From assembly GCA_041396045.1 (NCBI GenBank), contig JAWKZI010000010.1, positions 1-64,000 of the forward strand: a stretch of 64,000 nt of DNA, given 5' to 3'. A program made the position numbers and the translations under genes. The DNA is from SHZI01 sp041396045 (GTDB lineage Bacteria; Pseudomonadota; Gammaproteobacteria; Steroidobacterales; GCA-2729495). The first letter of the stretch is position 1; every line of letters starts with the position of its first letter. This document shows, one piece after another, positions 51,761 through 60,706 of this stretch. Under the pieces are notes generated by a model. It saw nothing but the letters and a program-made list of their open reading frames with translations. It was not told where the DNA came from and ran no database searches.

Positions 51761-52642
51761 GTGTTCAACTGGTTCCGCAGAAATACCCGGAACGAGGCTT
51801 TCGTTGACAGCCCGATGCGGGACAACTGGTATCAGGCCAGCTCCTACTATGTGTCCTCATTTGCGCTGATTACCAGCGTCAACGAAGCCGGCGTCACCAG
51901 CATCGGGCCCTACCAGCTCACGATGCCCTTTGAAGTGATCAACGACCGGTCATTCATGGTGATCAGCCGTCCGACCTCCAATACCGTTGCCAATGTGCGG
52001 CGCACCAAACAGTGCGCGCTGAATTTTGTGGAGTTCGACCGCAAGCAGATCAAAACCATCCTGGACTTTGGCTATCCGGGCCAGACTCCGGAAGAAAAGA
52101 TGAAGGACAGTTGCTTCACGCTGGTAGACAGCCCGACGCCAGGACGGCAATCAAGCGAAACCCTCCCGAAGATCATCAAGGAAGCCTTCCAGGTTTACGA
52201 ATGCACCTGGGAAGAGGATCGCGAATTCGAGACATTCCTCAAGAGGTCGACGTCTGCCCACCTCGTGCTGCGAATCGAAAATATCCTCCTCAAGGAAAGC
52301 TGGAAAAAAAACCTCGAAAACGGCGGCAAACGAATGCCGCGCATGCCCATCACCTATGGTTTCCGCGGGGGCTCCAAATTCTGGTTTGCCGAACCGAAAC
52401 CGGCTTACTGGCTGCCCATCCCGACCAACAAGGGACCGAAATACGAAGTTGTCCACTACGAAGCCAACCGGATCGATGACGAGATCAAGTTCACTCTGGA
52501 GGCCAGCAAGGAACTCACGGGAATCCCCAAACCGTTTCTGCGCACTGCACTCAAGGGAATCGTAAAGGTAGCAAGGGAGCGGGGCGTCACGCTCATCGAC
52601 AAGGACTTTGTCCTTAAGTTGAATGAAGAGCGCGATCAATGA
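51761..52642 (+). CDS. Flavin reductase-like (FMN-binding split barrel) protein, copy 2
   Basis: A 293-residue relative of the preceding gene. GTG start gives VFNWFRRNTRNEAF, then NWYQASSYYVSSFALITSV, TSIGPYQLTMPFEVINDRSF and RRTKQCALNFVEFDRKQIK, the flavin-binding barrel. The C-terminal half (RVPRMPITYGFRGGSKFWF-type region) is unlike copy 1, so the pair are not recent duplicates. It may form a heteromer with copy 1 or act on a different flavin. Ends 197 bp before the M23 gene. Confidence 0.85.
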   Translation: MFNWFRRNTRNEAFVDSPMRDNWYQASSYYVSSFALITSVNEAGVTSIGPYQLTMPFEVINDRSFMVISRPTSNTVANVRRTKQCALNFVEFDRKQIKTILDFGYPGQTPEEKMKDSCFTLVDSPTPGRQSSETLPKIIKEAFQVYECTWEEDREFETFLKRSTSAHLVLRIENILLKESWKKNLENGGKRMPRMPITYGFRGGSKFWFAEPKPAYWLPIPTNKGPKYEVVHYEANRIDDEIKFTLEASKELTGIPKPFLRTALKGIVKVARERGVTLIDKDFVLKLNEERDQ

Positions 52643-52674
52643 ACAGCGCGCATCACCCACACTGAGGCCCAGAT

Positions 52675-52692
52675 CACGGTTCATCAACCGTG
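52675..52692 (+). terminator. Hairpin after the flavin-reductase pair
   Basis: Perfect 7-bp stem CACGGTT-catc-AACCGTG, 33 bp after the copy 2 stop. No T-run follows, so it may only stabilise the transcript end. The rest of the 196-bp gap (52643-52838) shows nothing I can name. Confidence 0.35.
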
Positions 52693-52838
52693 GCGCTGAC
52701 ACCATTGGCCAGCCGGTGGGGACCGGCAATAGTTGACCGGTATCTGCAGCCTGGCGGCGTGATCGTTGGCCAGCAGCCGGCATGCTTCAGGGCGCCCTCG
52801 CACGGGTGTAGAGGGAAATCAGTGAAAAAGGCTGACGA

Positions 52839-53816
52839 ATGGCGTTCGTAGTTATGTCAACGGGGTCCGCGACCCACCCTCGACTGCACACAGTCGGTTC
52901 AGGAACGCTGGTGGTCGCCGGTTGCGCAATGACCCTGATGGCTCTGGCTGGCGGCATTGCACTGGGCTTGCACTGGCGTGGCGGCGTCACGCCTGGCCCG
53001 AATCAGACCACTGTTGCTGCTGATCACTCTGGTGGCGCACTGGACGACTTCAAACAGCGCCCGGGCAACAGCGCTCTGGTAGATCGCGTCGGGGCATTGG
53101 CCGGACGACTGATTCGCCTGGAGAGCGAGGCCGTGCGCCTGGCAAAGCGCATGGGTGTCGCACCCGCAGAACCAGTTTCATTCAAGACCGTGTCCGGCAC
53201 AGAATCGAGCCCGGCTAACGAACCCAGTGGTGGCCCCTTGTTGGCGCCCACGGATATGACCATGGAAACGGTCATGGAGACGGCCCCAATCGCACCGGCA
53301 GACCCGCCTGATTTCAATACCAGCCTCCAGCGCCTGTCACACGCCATGGACCTCCTGGAGATCCGTCTGGCTGTGGTCGCGGACGCCTCGACAGCCGCGG
53401 ACCTGAACGACATGGCATACCCCAGCCGTCGTCCGAGTCCTGGTGCTGACGTCACCTCCGGATTCGGCAACCGCCGCGATCCGTTCACCGGACGTCTCGC
53501 CCGGCATTCCGGCTACGATCTTCGCGCCCCGTACGGCGCGCCAATTCTGGCCAGCGCTGGCGGTCGTGTGCGCTATGCCGGCTACCGCGGTGCCTACGGT
53601 CGAATGGTGGAAATTGATCACGGCAATGGCCTGGTCACACGCTATGGCCATGCATCAAAAGTGCTGGTGAAGCGCAACGACATCGTCTTGCCCGGCCAGC
53701 CGATCGCCCTGGTGGGCTCTACCGGGAGATCCACCGGCCCCCACGTACATTTTGAAGTCCGGCAGGATGGCAAACCGGTTTCGCCGGGCATCTACCTGGC
53801 ACGCAATGGCAGCTGA
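52839..53816 (+). CDS. Membrane-anchored M23 family peptidase
   Basis: LytM-type endopeptidase or its inactive relative acting on peptidoglycan; 325 residues. An N-terminal helix (LVVAGCAMTLMALAGGIALG) anchors it; residues 60-175 are a variable linker with short coiled coils. The M23 domain has RHSGYDLRAPYGAPI (metal His and Asp) and GPHVHFEVRQDG (second metal motif), so it should be active. First gene of a three-gene unit with a coiled-coil membrane protein and a bactofilin, an arrangement known from cell-shape modules. Confidence 0.92.
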   Translation: MAFVVMSTGSATHPRLHTVGSGTLVVAGCAMTLMALAGGIALGLHWRGGVTPGPNQTTVAADHSGGALDDFKQRPGNSALVDRVGALAGRLIRLESEAVRLAKRMGVAPAEPVSFKTVSGTESSPANEPSGGPLLAPTDMTMETVMETAPIAPADPPDFNTSLQRLSHAMDLLEIRLAVVADASTAADLNDMAYPSRRPSPGADVTSGFGNRRDPFTGRLARHSGYDLRAPYGAPILASAGGRVRYAGYRGAYGRMVEIDHGNGLVTRYGHASKVLVKRNDIVLPGQPIALVGSTGRSTGPHVHFEVRQDGKPVSPGIYLARNGS

Positions 53817-54219
53817 GTTGCCCCGCAGCATGAGAAATTTTGGCGCCAACAGCACCCACTGGCTCAGCCGGGCAACCTTCGAGCCGAAGGCCGGGTACGG
53901 ACGACGCAAACAACTGGTTCTGCCCTTGCTGCTAATTGTGGCGGCAATGCTGACCGTATCCGTCCGCAGTGGCTATGTGCATCTGCCATTCATGACTCCG
54001 TCGCGACTGATGGAAGCAGAGCAAGCCAATACCGGGCTTATCAAGGAAATTGAACATACCCGAACCGAACTTGCTGTCGAGCGGGCAACCCGCGCCGAAC
54101 TGCAGCGGCAGGCGGATGACCTGAGCGGTCAGGTAAACCGACTGACACAACAACTCGAGTTCTTGAGTTCGCGAGGCGCGCGTAACAGATCCAGCACCAT
54201 GAAAAGCCCGGAGGAGTAG
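53806..54219 (+). CDS. Small membrane protein with periplasmic coiled coil
   Basis: A 137-residue protein (start ATG 53806, overlapping the M23 stop by 11 bp; ATG 53830 is an alternative). One helix, RKQLVLPLLLIVAAMLTVSV, is followed by a coiled coil of about 60 residues (LIKEIEHTRTELAVERATRA onward) and a basic tail. Fits the place taken by DUF6776-type proteins between M23 peptidase and bactofilin genes in gammaproteobacteria. Probably bridges the two partners; not recognised by motif. Confidence 0.75.
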   Translation: MAAELPRSMRNFGANSTHWLSRATFEPKAGYGRRKQLVLPLLLIVAAMLTVSVRSGYVHLPFMTPSRLMEAEQANTGLIKEIEHTRTELAVERATRAELQRQADDLSGQVNRLTQQLEFLSSRGARNRSSTMKSPEE

Positions 54220-54226
54220 CAGCAGG

Positions 54227-54670
54227 ATGTTTGGCAAGAAAAACCGCATGGCCATCCAGGTAACCAAGTTGTCCAGCCTGGTTGCGCACAACATGAGCGT
54301 AAAAGGCGACGTCGGTTTCGAAGGCGGGCTGCGGGTCGATGGCCGGATCGAAGGCAATGTTTGCAGCAACAACGAGGCCCACAGTCTGCTGGTACTCAGC
54401 AACAAGGGGACCATCACTGGCCGTGTGAAAGTCTACGACGCCGTCATAGATGGCCACGTGCAAGGCGACCTTGAGGTAGAGCATTTCCTGGAACTGCAGG
54501 CCAATGCCCGCATCTCCGGCAATATCACTTACCGGCAGCTCAAGCTCGATTGCGGCGCAACCGTCGACGGCCAGTTGCTGCGCGTACCTTCAACCTCAGC
54601 CGAGGATACCGATCCAGAGGATCAGCACGACGAAAAAGTGGTCGCGCTGATCGGCGCATCCCGAGCCTGA
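54227..54670 (+). CDS. Bactofilin family cytoskeletal protein
   Basis: A 147-residue bactofilin, which self-assembles into filaments through a right-handed beta-helix. Core residues 20-125 show the short repeat of hydrophobic and glycine positions (FEGGLRVDGRIEGNVCSNNE, GTITGRVKVYDAVIDGHVQG, DCGATVDGQL). The start has KKNRMAIQVTKLSSLVAHNM with a membrane-proximal helix. Operon partner of an M23 peptidase, as in CcmA/BacA systems that set cell curvature or stalk sites. Confidence 0.93.
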   Translation: MFGKKNRMAIQVTKLSSLVAHNMSVKGDVGFEGGLRVDGRIEGNVCSNNEAHSLLVLSNKGTITGRVKVYDAVIDGHVQGDLEVEHFLELQANARISGNITYRQLKLDCGATVDGQLLRVPSTSAEDTDPEDQHDEKVVALIGASRA

Positions 54671-54698
54671 CCCGCAGTAGTGACTTCAACTGAAGCCG

Positions 54699-55151
54699 CT
54701 ACTGCGAATGCTCCTGCGGGTCGTCACTGATCGTTGGCACGAAGCGACCGGTTCTGATCCGCCAGAGTTGCACGGCAACCATCGCGGCCGCCACAACGAT
54801 GCCCGTATAAAGAGCCAGCCAGCCATGTGTTGGCAACATTGAAGCTCGTGTCCCGAACAGCAACAAACTCAACGCAATCCACGCGAACATCGGAAACAGG
54901 GAACAGAAGCCTGCGGCTACTGCCAGCGCGCAGGAGATCAGCAATCCAACCGTGATACCCCAGGCGCCGAACACTGAAAGGCCCGGAGCTGCAGATCCGC
55001 TTGCCGGGTCGACAACCGGAATAATGACCGGCGCCGTCGCCATGCGGAAGTAGAGGCCGCAGAGCAGCAGCAGCAGTAATGCGGGAATCGCCGGCTGAGG
55101 GCGAAAGTTTGCGGTAACCGTCTCCAGAAGGTTGGCCGGTGCTCTGGTCAT
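54699..55151 (-). CDS. Hypothetical four-helix membrane protein
   Basis: A 150-residue protein with four predicted helices (ALLLLLLCGLYFRMA, GAWGITVGLLISCALAVAAG, FPMFAWIALSLLLFGTRA, LYTGIVVAAAMVAVQLW). No family recognised. Start ATG 55151; the longer frame to 55277 adds unlikely residues. Divergent from sodB. Confidence 0.6.
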   Translation of the reverse strand: MTRAPANLLETVTANFRPQPAIPALLLLLLCGLYFRMATAPVIIPVVDPASGSAAPGLSVFGAWGITVGLLISCALAVAAGFCSLFPMFAWIALSLLLFGTRASMLPTHGWLALYTGIVVAAAMVAVQLWRIRTGRFVPTISDDPQEHSQ

Positions 55152-55293
55152 TGTCTGTCTCTCGCGCAGCATCCAGCAAAGATTGTAGGATGTCTGTACC
55201 TGCACGAAGCGATATTGGCTGCTTCGCAGGCCGGTGCTGCGCCAATAGTCTGCAGCCACCGATGTATTCTGCAACAACCAAGGAGGCGCCCGA

Positions 55294-55890
55294 ATGATTA
55301 CCCTGCCCGCTCTGCCCTACGCGGATAATGCGCTCGCCCCGCATATTTCGGCTGAGACCATTTCGTTCCACTACGGCAAGCACCACAAAGCCTATGTAGA
55401 CAAGACCAATGACCTCATCAAAGGCACGCCGCTTGCCGATGCCTCACTGGAGGAGATCATCAAGGCAGCGGCTGGCAAACCCGACAAACAGGGCCTGTTC
55501 AACAACGCCGCACAGGTCTGGAATCACAGCTTCTATTGGCAAAGCCTCGCGCCCAAGGGCGGCGGTGAGCCCACTGGAGCCCTCCTCGACCGGATCAAGA
55601 CTGATTTCGGTGATGTCGCCACCTTCCGGGACAAGCTCGCCGGCGCGGCTGCCGGTCAGTTTGGCAGCGGCTGGGCCTGGGTCGTGCTGGCCAATGGCAA
55701 ACTTCAGATTGAAACCACCAGCAATGCGGTTACGCCACTGACCGACGCCGGCAAAACGCCCTTGCTGACGATTGACGTCTGGGAACATGCGTACTACGTG
55801 GACTATCGTAACAAGCGGCCGGACTATCTCAGTGCGGTCCTCGGCAAGCTGCTCAACTGGGAATTTGCCAGCAAGAACCTGGGCAAGTAA
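55294..55890 (+). CDS. sodB: Superoxide dismutase, iron type
   Basis: Cytoplasmic SOD, 198 residues. Metal ligands: His in ISFHYGKHHKAYVD, His in VWNHSFYWQSL, Asp and His in DVWEHAYYVDYRN. Fe-type features such as NAAQVWNHSFYW and the C-terminal NWEFASKN support iron. A strong AAGGAGG site precedes the ATG by nine bases. Confidence 0.95.
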   Translation: MITLPALPYADNALAPHISAETISFHYGKHHKAYVDKTNDLIKGTPLADASLEEIIKAAAGKPDKQGLFNNAAQVWNHSFYWQSLAPKGGGEPTGALLDRIKTDFGDVATFRDKLAGAAAGQFGSGWAWVVLANGKLQIETTSNAVTPLTDAGKTPLLTIDVWEHAYYVDYRNKRPDYLSAVLGKLLNWEFASKNLGK

Positions 55891-56024
55891 TTCTTCAGCC
55901 GCGATTCACGCGGTCACAAGAATATGCGAGGTCACCGACTTCGGCAGCAAACGACAATTTTGCCAGATGCTGCCGAAGTCAAACCCCGATTCAGGCCAGG
56001 GCACCGTCGCAACTTCAGCCACTC

Positions 56025-56789
56025 TTACAGGCCGGCGAGCAGACCTCCGTCGATGCGCAAGGTTTCGCCGGTAACAAATGATGCCTGCGGTGAACACAGC
56101 CAGACCACGGCCTGGGCCACCTCCTCCACGCTACCGATACGACCCATCGGGTGCATGCCGCTGATCTGCTTGCTGGCCTCCCGATCCTGGTAGTACATGC
56201 GGCGCGACATGTCAGTGGTGACGACGCCCGGGCACACAGCATTGATCCGGATACCGGCTTTGGCGTAGTCCAGTGCCGCGGTCTTGGTCAGGCCAATGAC
56301 GCCATGCTTGCTGGCATGGTAAGCCGCGCCAATAACACCACCCACCAGTCCAGCGACCGACGACATGTTGACAATGGCTCCGCCACCGCGGGCCAACATG
56401 GCCGGTATTTCATATTTCATCGTCAGAAATGTGCCGGTGAGATTGACGTCGATGACTTCCCTGAAGGTATCTTCCGGAACATCGGCTGTCTTTACGAAAG
56501 CGGTTCCTTCGATACCGGCATTGTTGAAGGCGTAATCCAGTCCACCGAATACTTCAATGCAAGTACTCACCACTGCCTGAACTTCTTTCGCATGACGCAC
56601 ATCGGCCGGCACGAAAATACACTGACCGCCGGCCGCTTCGACGAGCTGCACCGTCTCCTCGCCTTCCTGGCGTCGACGGGCTGTTATCACCACCTGACTG
56701 CCTGCGGCAGCAAAGGCCAGTGCAGCGGCGCGGCCAATTCCGGAGCTGCCACCTGTAATCAATGCAACGGTCGATCCGGACGCAGCCAT
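56025..56789 (-). CDS. SDR family oxidoreductase (glucose 1-dehydrogenase-like)
   Basis: Classical SDR, 254 residues. VALITGGSSGIGRAAALAF binds NAD(P); NNAG in DYAFNNAGIEG; catalytic SSVAGLVGGVIGAAYHASKHG gives Ser, Tyr and Lys; PGVVTTDMSRRM follows. The C-terminus ITGETLRIDGGLLAGL is typical. ATG 56789 with GGGAG seven bases upstream. Transcribed after the nnrS and GST genes, with a 23-bp gap. Confidence 0.93.
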   Translation of the reverse strand: MAASGSTVALITGGSSGIGRAAALAFAAAGSQVVITARRRQEGEETVQLVEAAGGQCIFVPADVRHAKEVQAVVSTCIEVFGGLDYAFNNAGIEGTAFVKTADVPEDTFREVIDVNLTGTFLTMKYEIPAMLARGGGAIVNMSSVAGLVGGVIGAAYHASKHGVIGLTKTAALDYAKAGIRINAVCPGVVTTDMSRRMYYQDREASKQISGMHPMGRIGSVEEVAQAVVWLCSPQASFVTGETLRIDGGLLAGL

Positions 56790-56812
56790 GGATGGCTCCC
56801 TGTTTGTGCTGG

Positions 56813-58012
56813 CTATGTGTGACGGTCGGGTCGCGGTAACACCAGTGCGCGCCAGTACCCCACCAGGAACAAACCAAAGGCCACCAGCCACGCAGCCGCG
56901 GCCACATCAATGAACGTAAAGTAGGCCACAGGCACCAGCGGACTCAGAATCCGGACCAGGACACCGATATTGAAAACGATATAAGCCACAACTGTCAGCC
57001 TGCCTGCCTTGAGCGGTCGGCCGGTATGCCCCAGGGCAACACGCGTGGTTACAGCCAGAATCATGCCGCCGACCCCGCCCATAGTCAGTGCGTGCAGGGC
57101 TGCCGACCGGGGCAGCGACAAACCCAGGTCGCCCAGACTCAGCAGCAGGTAACCAATCGGCAGCCAGGCGTATGCAACATGGAGGATTGTCACCAGCGGC
57201 TCGGCGCCTGTTGCCAGACCCTGCCAGCCAGACAACCGGACCATGTGCAGTAGTGCAGCAGCCAGTGCGAACGTACCGACAATGATCGACAGCGTCCGGG
57301 GCTGCATGCCGCTGGCCGCTCCAAAGGTGTCAATGATGCCGGTCAGAATGACGACAGGAACAATCAGCTTTTCCACCCACGGAATTGACCGTGGCAGGTT
57401 TTGCCGGCCACGCCCGCGTAGCCAGTTGCCCGTGAAGGCCGGGATGATGCGCCCACCGATTACCGTAATCAGAAGCAGAAAGAGATGTGTCGTCAGGTAC
57501 AAAGCAGGCAGCGTCGCGCCCGGCCACACACCGATGCGACCCAGGTGAAACGCTACGTCGAGTCCGGCAAATACCAGCAGCACGCCGACCAACCCCAGGT
57601 TGCGCCGGCTACCGCCACCGATGATTTCCCGGGCGGCAAACGTCGCCAGCAAGGCCGGAAACAGCATATCCCCGCCCATCACCACCAGGCCAGGCAAGTC
57701 GGTACCCAGCAGCATCACCAGACGACCGGCCAGCCACGTCGCTACCAGTAGCCCCAGTTCAAACCCGGCGATCGGACGCCGCCCGGTCCACGTCGCCACG
57801 GCTGTCAGCAGGAAGCCAGCCACGGCAGCGCCACCGAAACCGAACAGCATTTCATGGGCGTGCCAGGCCAGCGGATCCGTCGGCGCGCTCTCCCAGCCCA
57901 TACCCCGCAGAATCAGCACCCAGACCAATATCGCCACCATGGAAAAAGCGGCGGCCAGCAGGAAGAAGGGTCGGAAGGGATAGCTCAGAAATGCCGGGGG
58001 CGCACCCTGCAT
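56813..58012 (-). CDS. NnrS family membrane protein
   Basis: A 399-residue protein with twelve predicted helices. NnrS proteins are haem- and copper-containing and linked to nitric oxide and nitrosative stress resistance. Landmarks: SYPFRPFFLLAAAFS at the start, WHAHEMLFGFGGAAVAGFLL (conserved His-x-His-Glu), FTGNWLRGRGRQNLP, and a His-rich HALTMGGVGGMILAVTTR. The start ATG overlaps the GST stop by one base (TGATG). No denitrification genes are near. Confidence 0.92.
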   Translation of the reverse strand: MQGAPPAFLSYPFRPFFLLAAAFSMVAILVWVLILRGMGWESAPTDPLAWHAHEMLFGFGGAAVAGFLLTAVATWTGRRPIAGFELGLLVATWLAGRLVMLLGTDLPGLVVMGGDMLFPALLATFAAREIIGGGSRRNLGLVGVLLVFAGLDVAFHLGRIGVWPGATLPALYLTTHLFLLLITVIGGRIIPAFTGNWLRGRGRQNLPRSIPWVEKLIVPVVILTGIIDTFGAASGMQPRTLSIIVGTFALAAALLHMVRLSGWQGLATGAEPLVTILHVAYAWLPIGYLLLSLGDLGLSLPRSAALHALTMGGVGGMILAVTTRVALGHTGRPLKAGRLTVVAYIVFNIGVLVRILSPLVPVAYFTFIDVAAAAWLVAFGLFLVGYWRALVLPRPDRHT

Positions 58013-58599
58013 CAGTTACCTCCGCCCGCAAAACCTTTGATCCCGCTGGCGGCGAAACCCTTTGAGGTGGCCATACGCTCCACCCAGGCGGCTACAGCGG
58101 GGGTAGATGAGTAGTCCAGTTTGCGGCCCAGCTTGGTCATCAGATATGCCGAGACAGCAAAATCTGCCACGCTGAGCTTGCCAAGCAGGTAATCCTTTCC
58201 CTTGATCTGCTGCTCAAGAATCTGCAACAGGGGTATGACACTTGCCAGATCCTTTTCGTCGGCCACCTTCAGCGCGCCCATTGCAGGCATCAGATGACAG
58301 CTCTGCCAGTGCAGCCAGCGGTCAACGTCGGCGCGGCCGCGGGCATCCGTCGGCAAAGTATCTGTTTCGGGAAACTTTGTTGCGAGATAAGTCAGAATCG
58401 CATTGGACTCCCAGAGCTTGAAATCCCCGTCGGTCAACGCCGGCACCTTGCCCATCGGATTGATCGCGCGATAGGCAGCGGTTTTGGTCTCCTCGTCCTT
58501 GAAGCTGACGTGGTGCACGTCCACCGGCAGATCGAAGTGGAGGACGAACGCCTCGACTTTGCGGTTGTTCGGGGTGACCGTAAACGTGTAAAGGCGCAT
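58012..58599 (-). CDS. Glutathione S-transferase family protein
   Basis: A 195-residue GST. The thioredoxin-like N-terminus reads MRLYTFTVTPNNRKVEAFVL, with the cis-Pro in MGKVPALTDG and glutathione-binding LWESNAILTYLA. The all-helical half has LSVADFAVSAYLMTK. Substrate unknown. The ATG at 58599 is the usual family start. First gene of a GST-nnrS-SDR unit. Confidence 0.9.
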   Translation of the reverse strand: MRLYTFTVTPNNRKVEAFVLHFDLPVDVHHVSFKDEETKTAAYRAINPMGKVPALTDGDFKLWESNAILTYLATKFPETDTLPTDARGRADVDRWLHWQSCHLMPAMGALKVADEKDLASVIPLLQILEQQIKGKDYLLGKLSVADFAVSAYLMTKLGRKLDYSSTPAVAAWVERMATSKGFAASGIKGFAGGGN

Positions 58600-58664
58600 C
58601 GCGAAGACTCCCTGGGTTGCCTGACTGTAATAGTCTTCCAATCATACGTGCTAGGGTGCGCCCG

Positions 58665-60585
58665 ATGGAAATAGCCGACCCGGGACTGACGATTGCCATC
58701 GCCCTGCTGGCGGGTCTCCTGGCGCAGACTGCCGCACATCATCTGCGCCTGCCGGGGATCGTTTTGCTGCTGGCCACCGGTGCCCTCCTGGGTCCGGATG
58801 TGCTGCGTGTCGTCAATCCGGACAGCGTTCGACCCGCACTGCCGTACCTCGTTTCGTTTGCCGTTGCCGTAATTCTTTTTGAGGGCGGCATGAACCTGGA
58901 GATCCGCCGGTTACGACGGGCATCCAGTGTCATCCGGCGACTGGTCACAGTGGGTTCTGTTGTCACGCTGGCTGGCGCAACACTGGCCGCTCACCTGGCA
59001 CTGGGCTGGGCGTGGCAATTGTCGTTTCTTTTTGGCGTGCTGGTGATTGTCACCGGACCCACCGTTGTCAGTCCCCTGGTACGCCGGATCCGGCTGCAGA
59101 AACACCTGCGAACTGTACTGGAAGGCGAAGGCGTACTGATCGACCCGATCGGTGCAATATTCGCGGTGGTCATACTGGATGTGCTGCTACATCCGTCGCT
59201 GGCATCTGCTGTCAGTGGTTTTCTGGAAATCGCCGCTGGCCTGGGACTGGGCGCATTGTTCGGCTTCGCGGCAGGCCATTTGCTTGCCACGGTGCTGCGC
59301 TGGCGCGGTCTGATTCCCGAGTCTCTGGAGAACGTGTTCGTACTGTCGGCAGTCCTGGCGCTTTTTTACGCCAGCAACGAACTGGTGGCAGAAAGCGGGC
59401 TGGCGGCAGTCGCGGTTGCCGGAATTGTCGTTGGCAACGTCCACAAGCTGGTACAGCGCGATCTGGCCGAGTTCAAGGAACAGCTCACCATGCTCTTCAT
59501 CGGCATGTTGTTTGTACTTCTGGCAGCCGATATCCGCTTCGTGGAACTTGAGGCACTTGGTATTGGCGGCCTGATCACCGTTGCCGCATTGATCCTGATA
59601 GTCAGACCGGTCGGCGTGGCCATCTGCGCGGCCGGCTCGAACCTCAAGTTCAAGGAACAGGTGTTCATGGCGTGGATGGCCCCGCGTGGTGTCGTCGCCG
59701 CTGCAGTGGCCTCCTTCTTTGCGTTGCGGATGGACGCTGCCGGATTTGTCGGCGGATCAGCCCTGCAGGCGATGGTATTTCTCGTCATCGCCATAACAGT
59801 CACGGTCGATGGACTGACCGGCGGCATCGTGGGGACCTTGCTTGGTGTGCGGCTGCCACGGCCTCAGGGCTGGTTGATTGTCGGTGCCGGGCCTCTCGGA
59901 CGGATGCTGGGCCGCACACTGCGTGACGCGGGACAGCCGGTAACCTTTCTGGACTCCGGCACCAGTGAATGTCACGACGCCGAAGAGGAAGACTTCCCGG
60001 TGATATTCGGCAACGCGCTCGAGGAAAGTACGCTGTTGCGGGCCGACCCCGAACGCTTCATCGGCTGCATCGCCGTCACGCCAAACGAGGAGATCAATTT
60101 CCTCGTGGCTTCCAGGGTACACGAGGGATTTGACCTCGCCGAGGTCTGGGCAGCGATTCAGGCACGCAACGGCAACCTGACCAGGGACATGATTCACAGC
60201 ATCGATGCGTCGCTGCTGTTTGCCGGCCAGAAAGCATCCGGCGGACTGGGACGCCAAGGTGCGCAAAGGCGGCGTGGCGGTGGAATGCTGGGAATACCGC
60301 CAGCGGCACACTATTGATGTCGCCAGCGACGGGCTGGTGCCAACGAAACTCCGCTCATCGCTGCTGCCGCTATTGCATCACCGCGGCCGGGGCGCGCGGC
60401 GCGTGACGCCGGTCGGTGAAAGCACGCGGATTCGCAAGCGGCAGCGAATTACCTTCTTGCTGGTGGAGTCGCGACGCAGTGATGCGGAGGCCTGGCTTGG
60501 CGAACAGGGTTGGCGACTGGTCGCTCCAATCGCCGCCCGGACGCCGCCCCCGGCAGAACCGACGGAAGCCGAGGTCATTTCCTGA
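58665..60585 (+). pseudogene. CPA-family Na+(K+)/H+ antiporter with TrkA-N domain, one frameshift
   Basis: Monovalent cation/proton antiporter with twelve helices over residues 8-395 (HHLRLPGIVLLLATGALLGP at the start; LVIVTGPTVVSPLVRRIRLQ in the antiporter core), then a cytosolic nucleotide-binding TrkA-N domain (WLIVGAGPLGRMLGRTLRDA). Near 60229-60236 the frame changes: the first frame stops at 60317 with an odd tail, while the next frame continues ADWDAKVRKGGVAVECWEYR through a regulatory C-terminus to 60585. So the full protein is about 640 residues. Without correction the last 110 residues are lost. Likely a sequencing indel or a new truncation. Confidence 0.85.
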
Positions 60586-60706
60586 TTGTCGGTGTGCGAT
60601 AGCGCTGGAAGGTCACAACCTGGAAGAGCGTCATGGCATGCCTATATCCGATCTGGTCAAATGAGCCGGAAGTGTGCAGCAGCGTATGGCATCAGGAGAC
60701 AACACA

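Noticed and set aside
52643..52838. Gap before the M23 gene checked for a tRNA or riboswitch
   Set aside because: Only a 7-bp hairpin is seen; no cloverleaf or known aptamer pattern.
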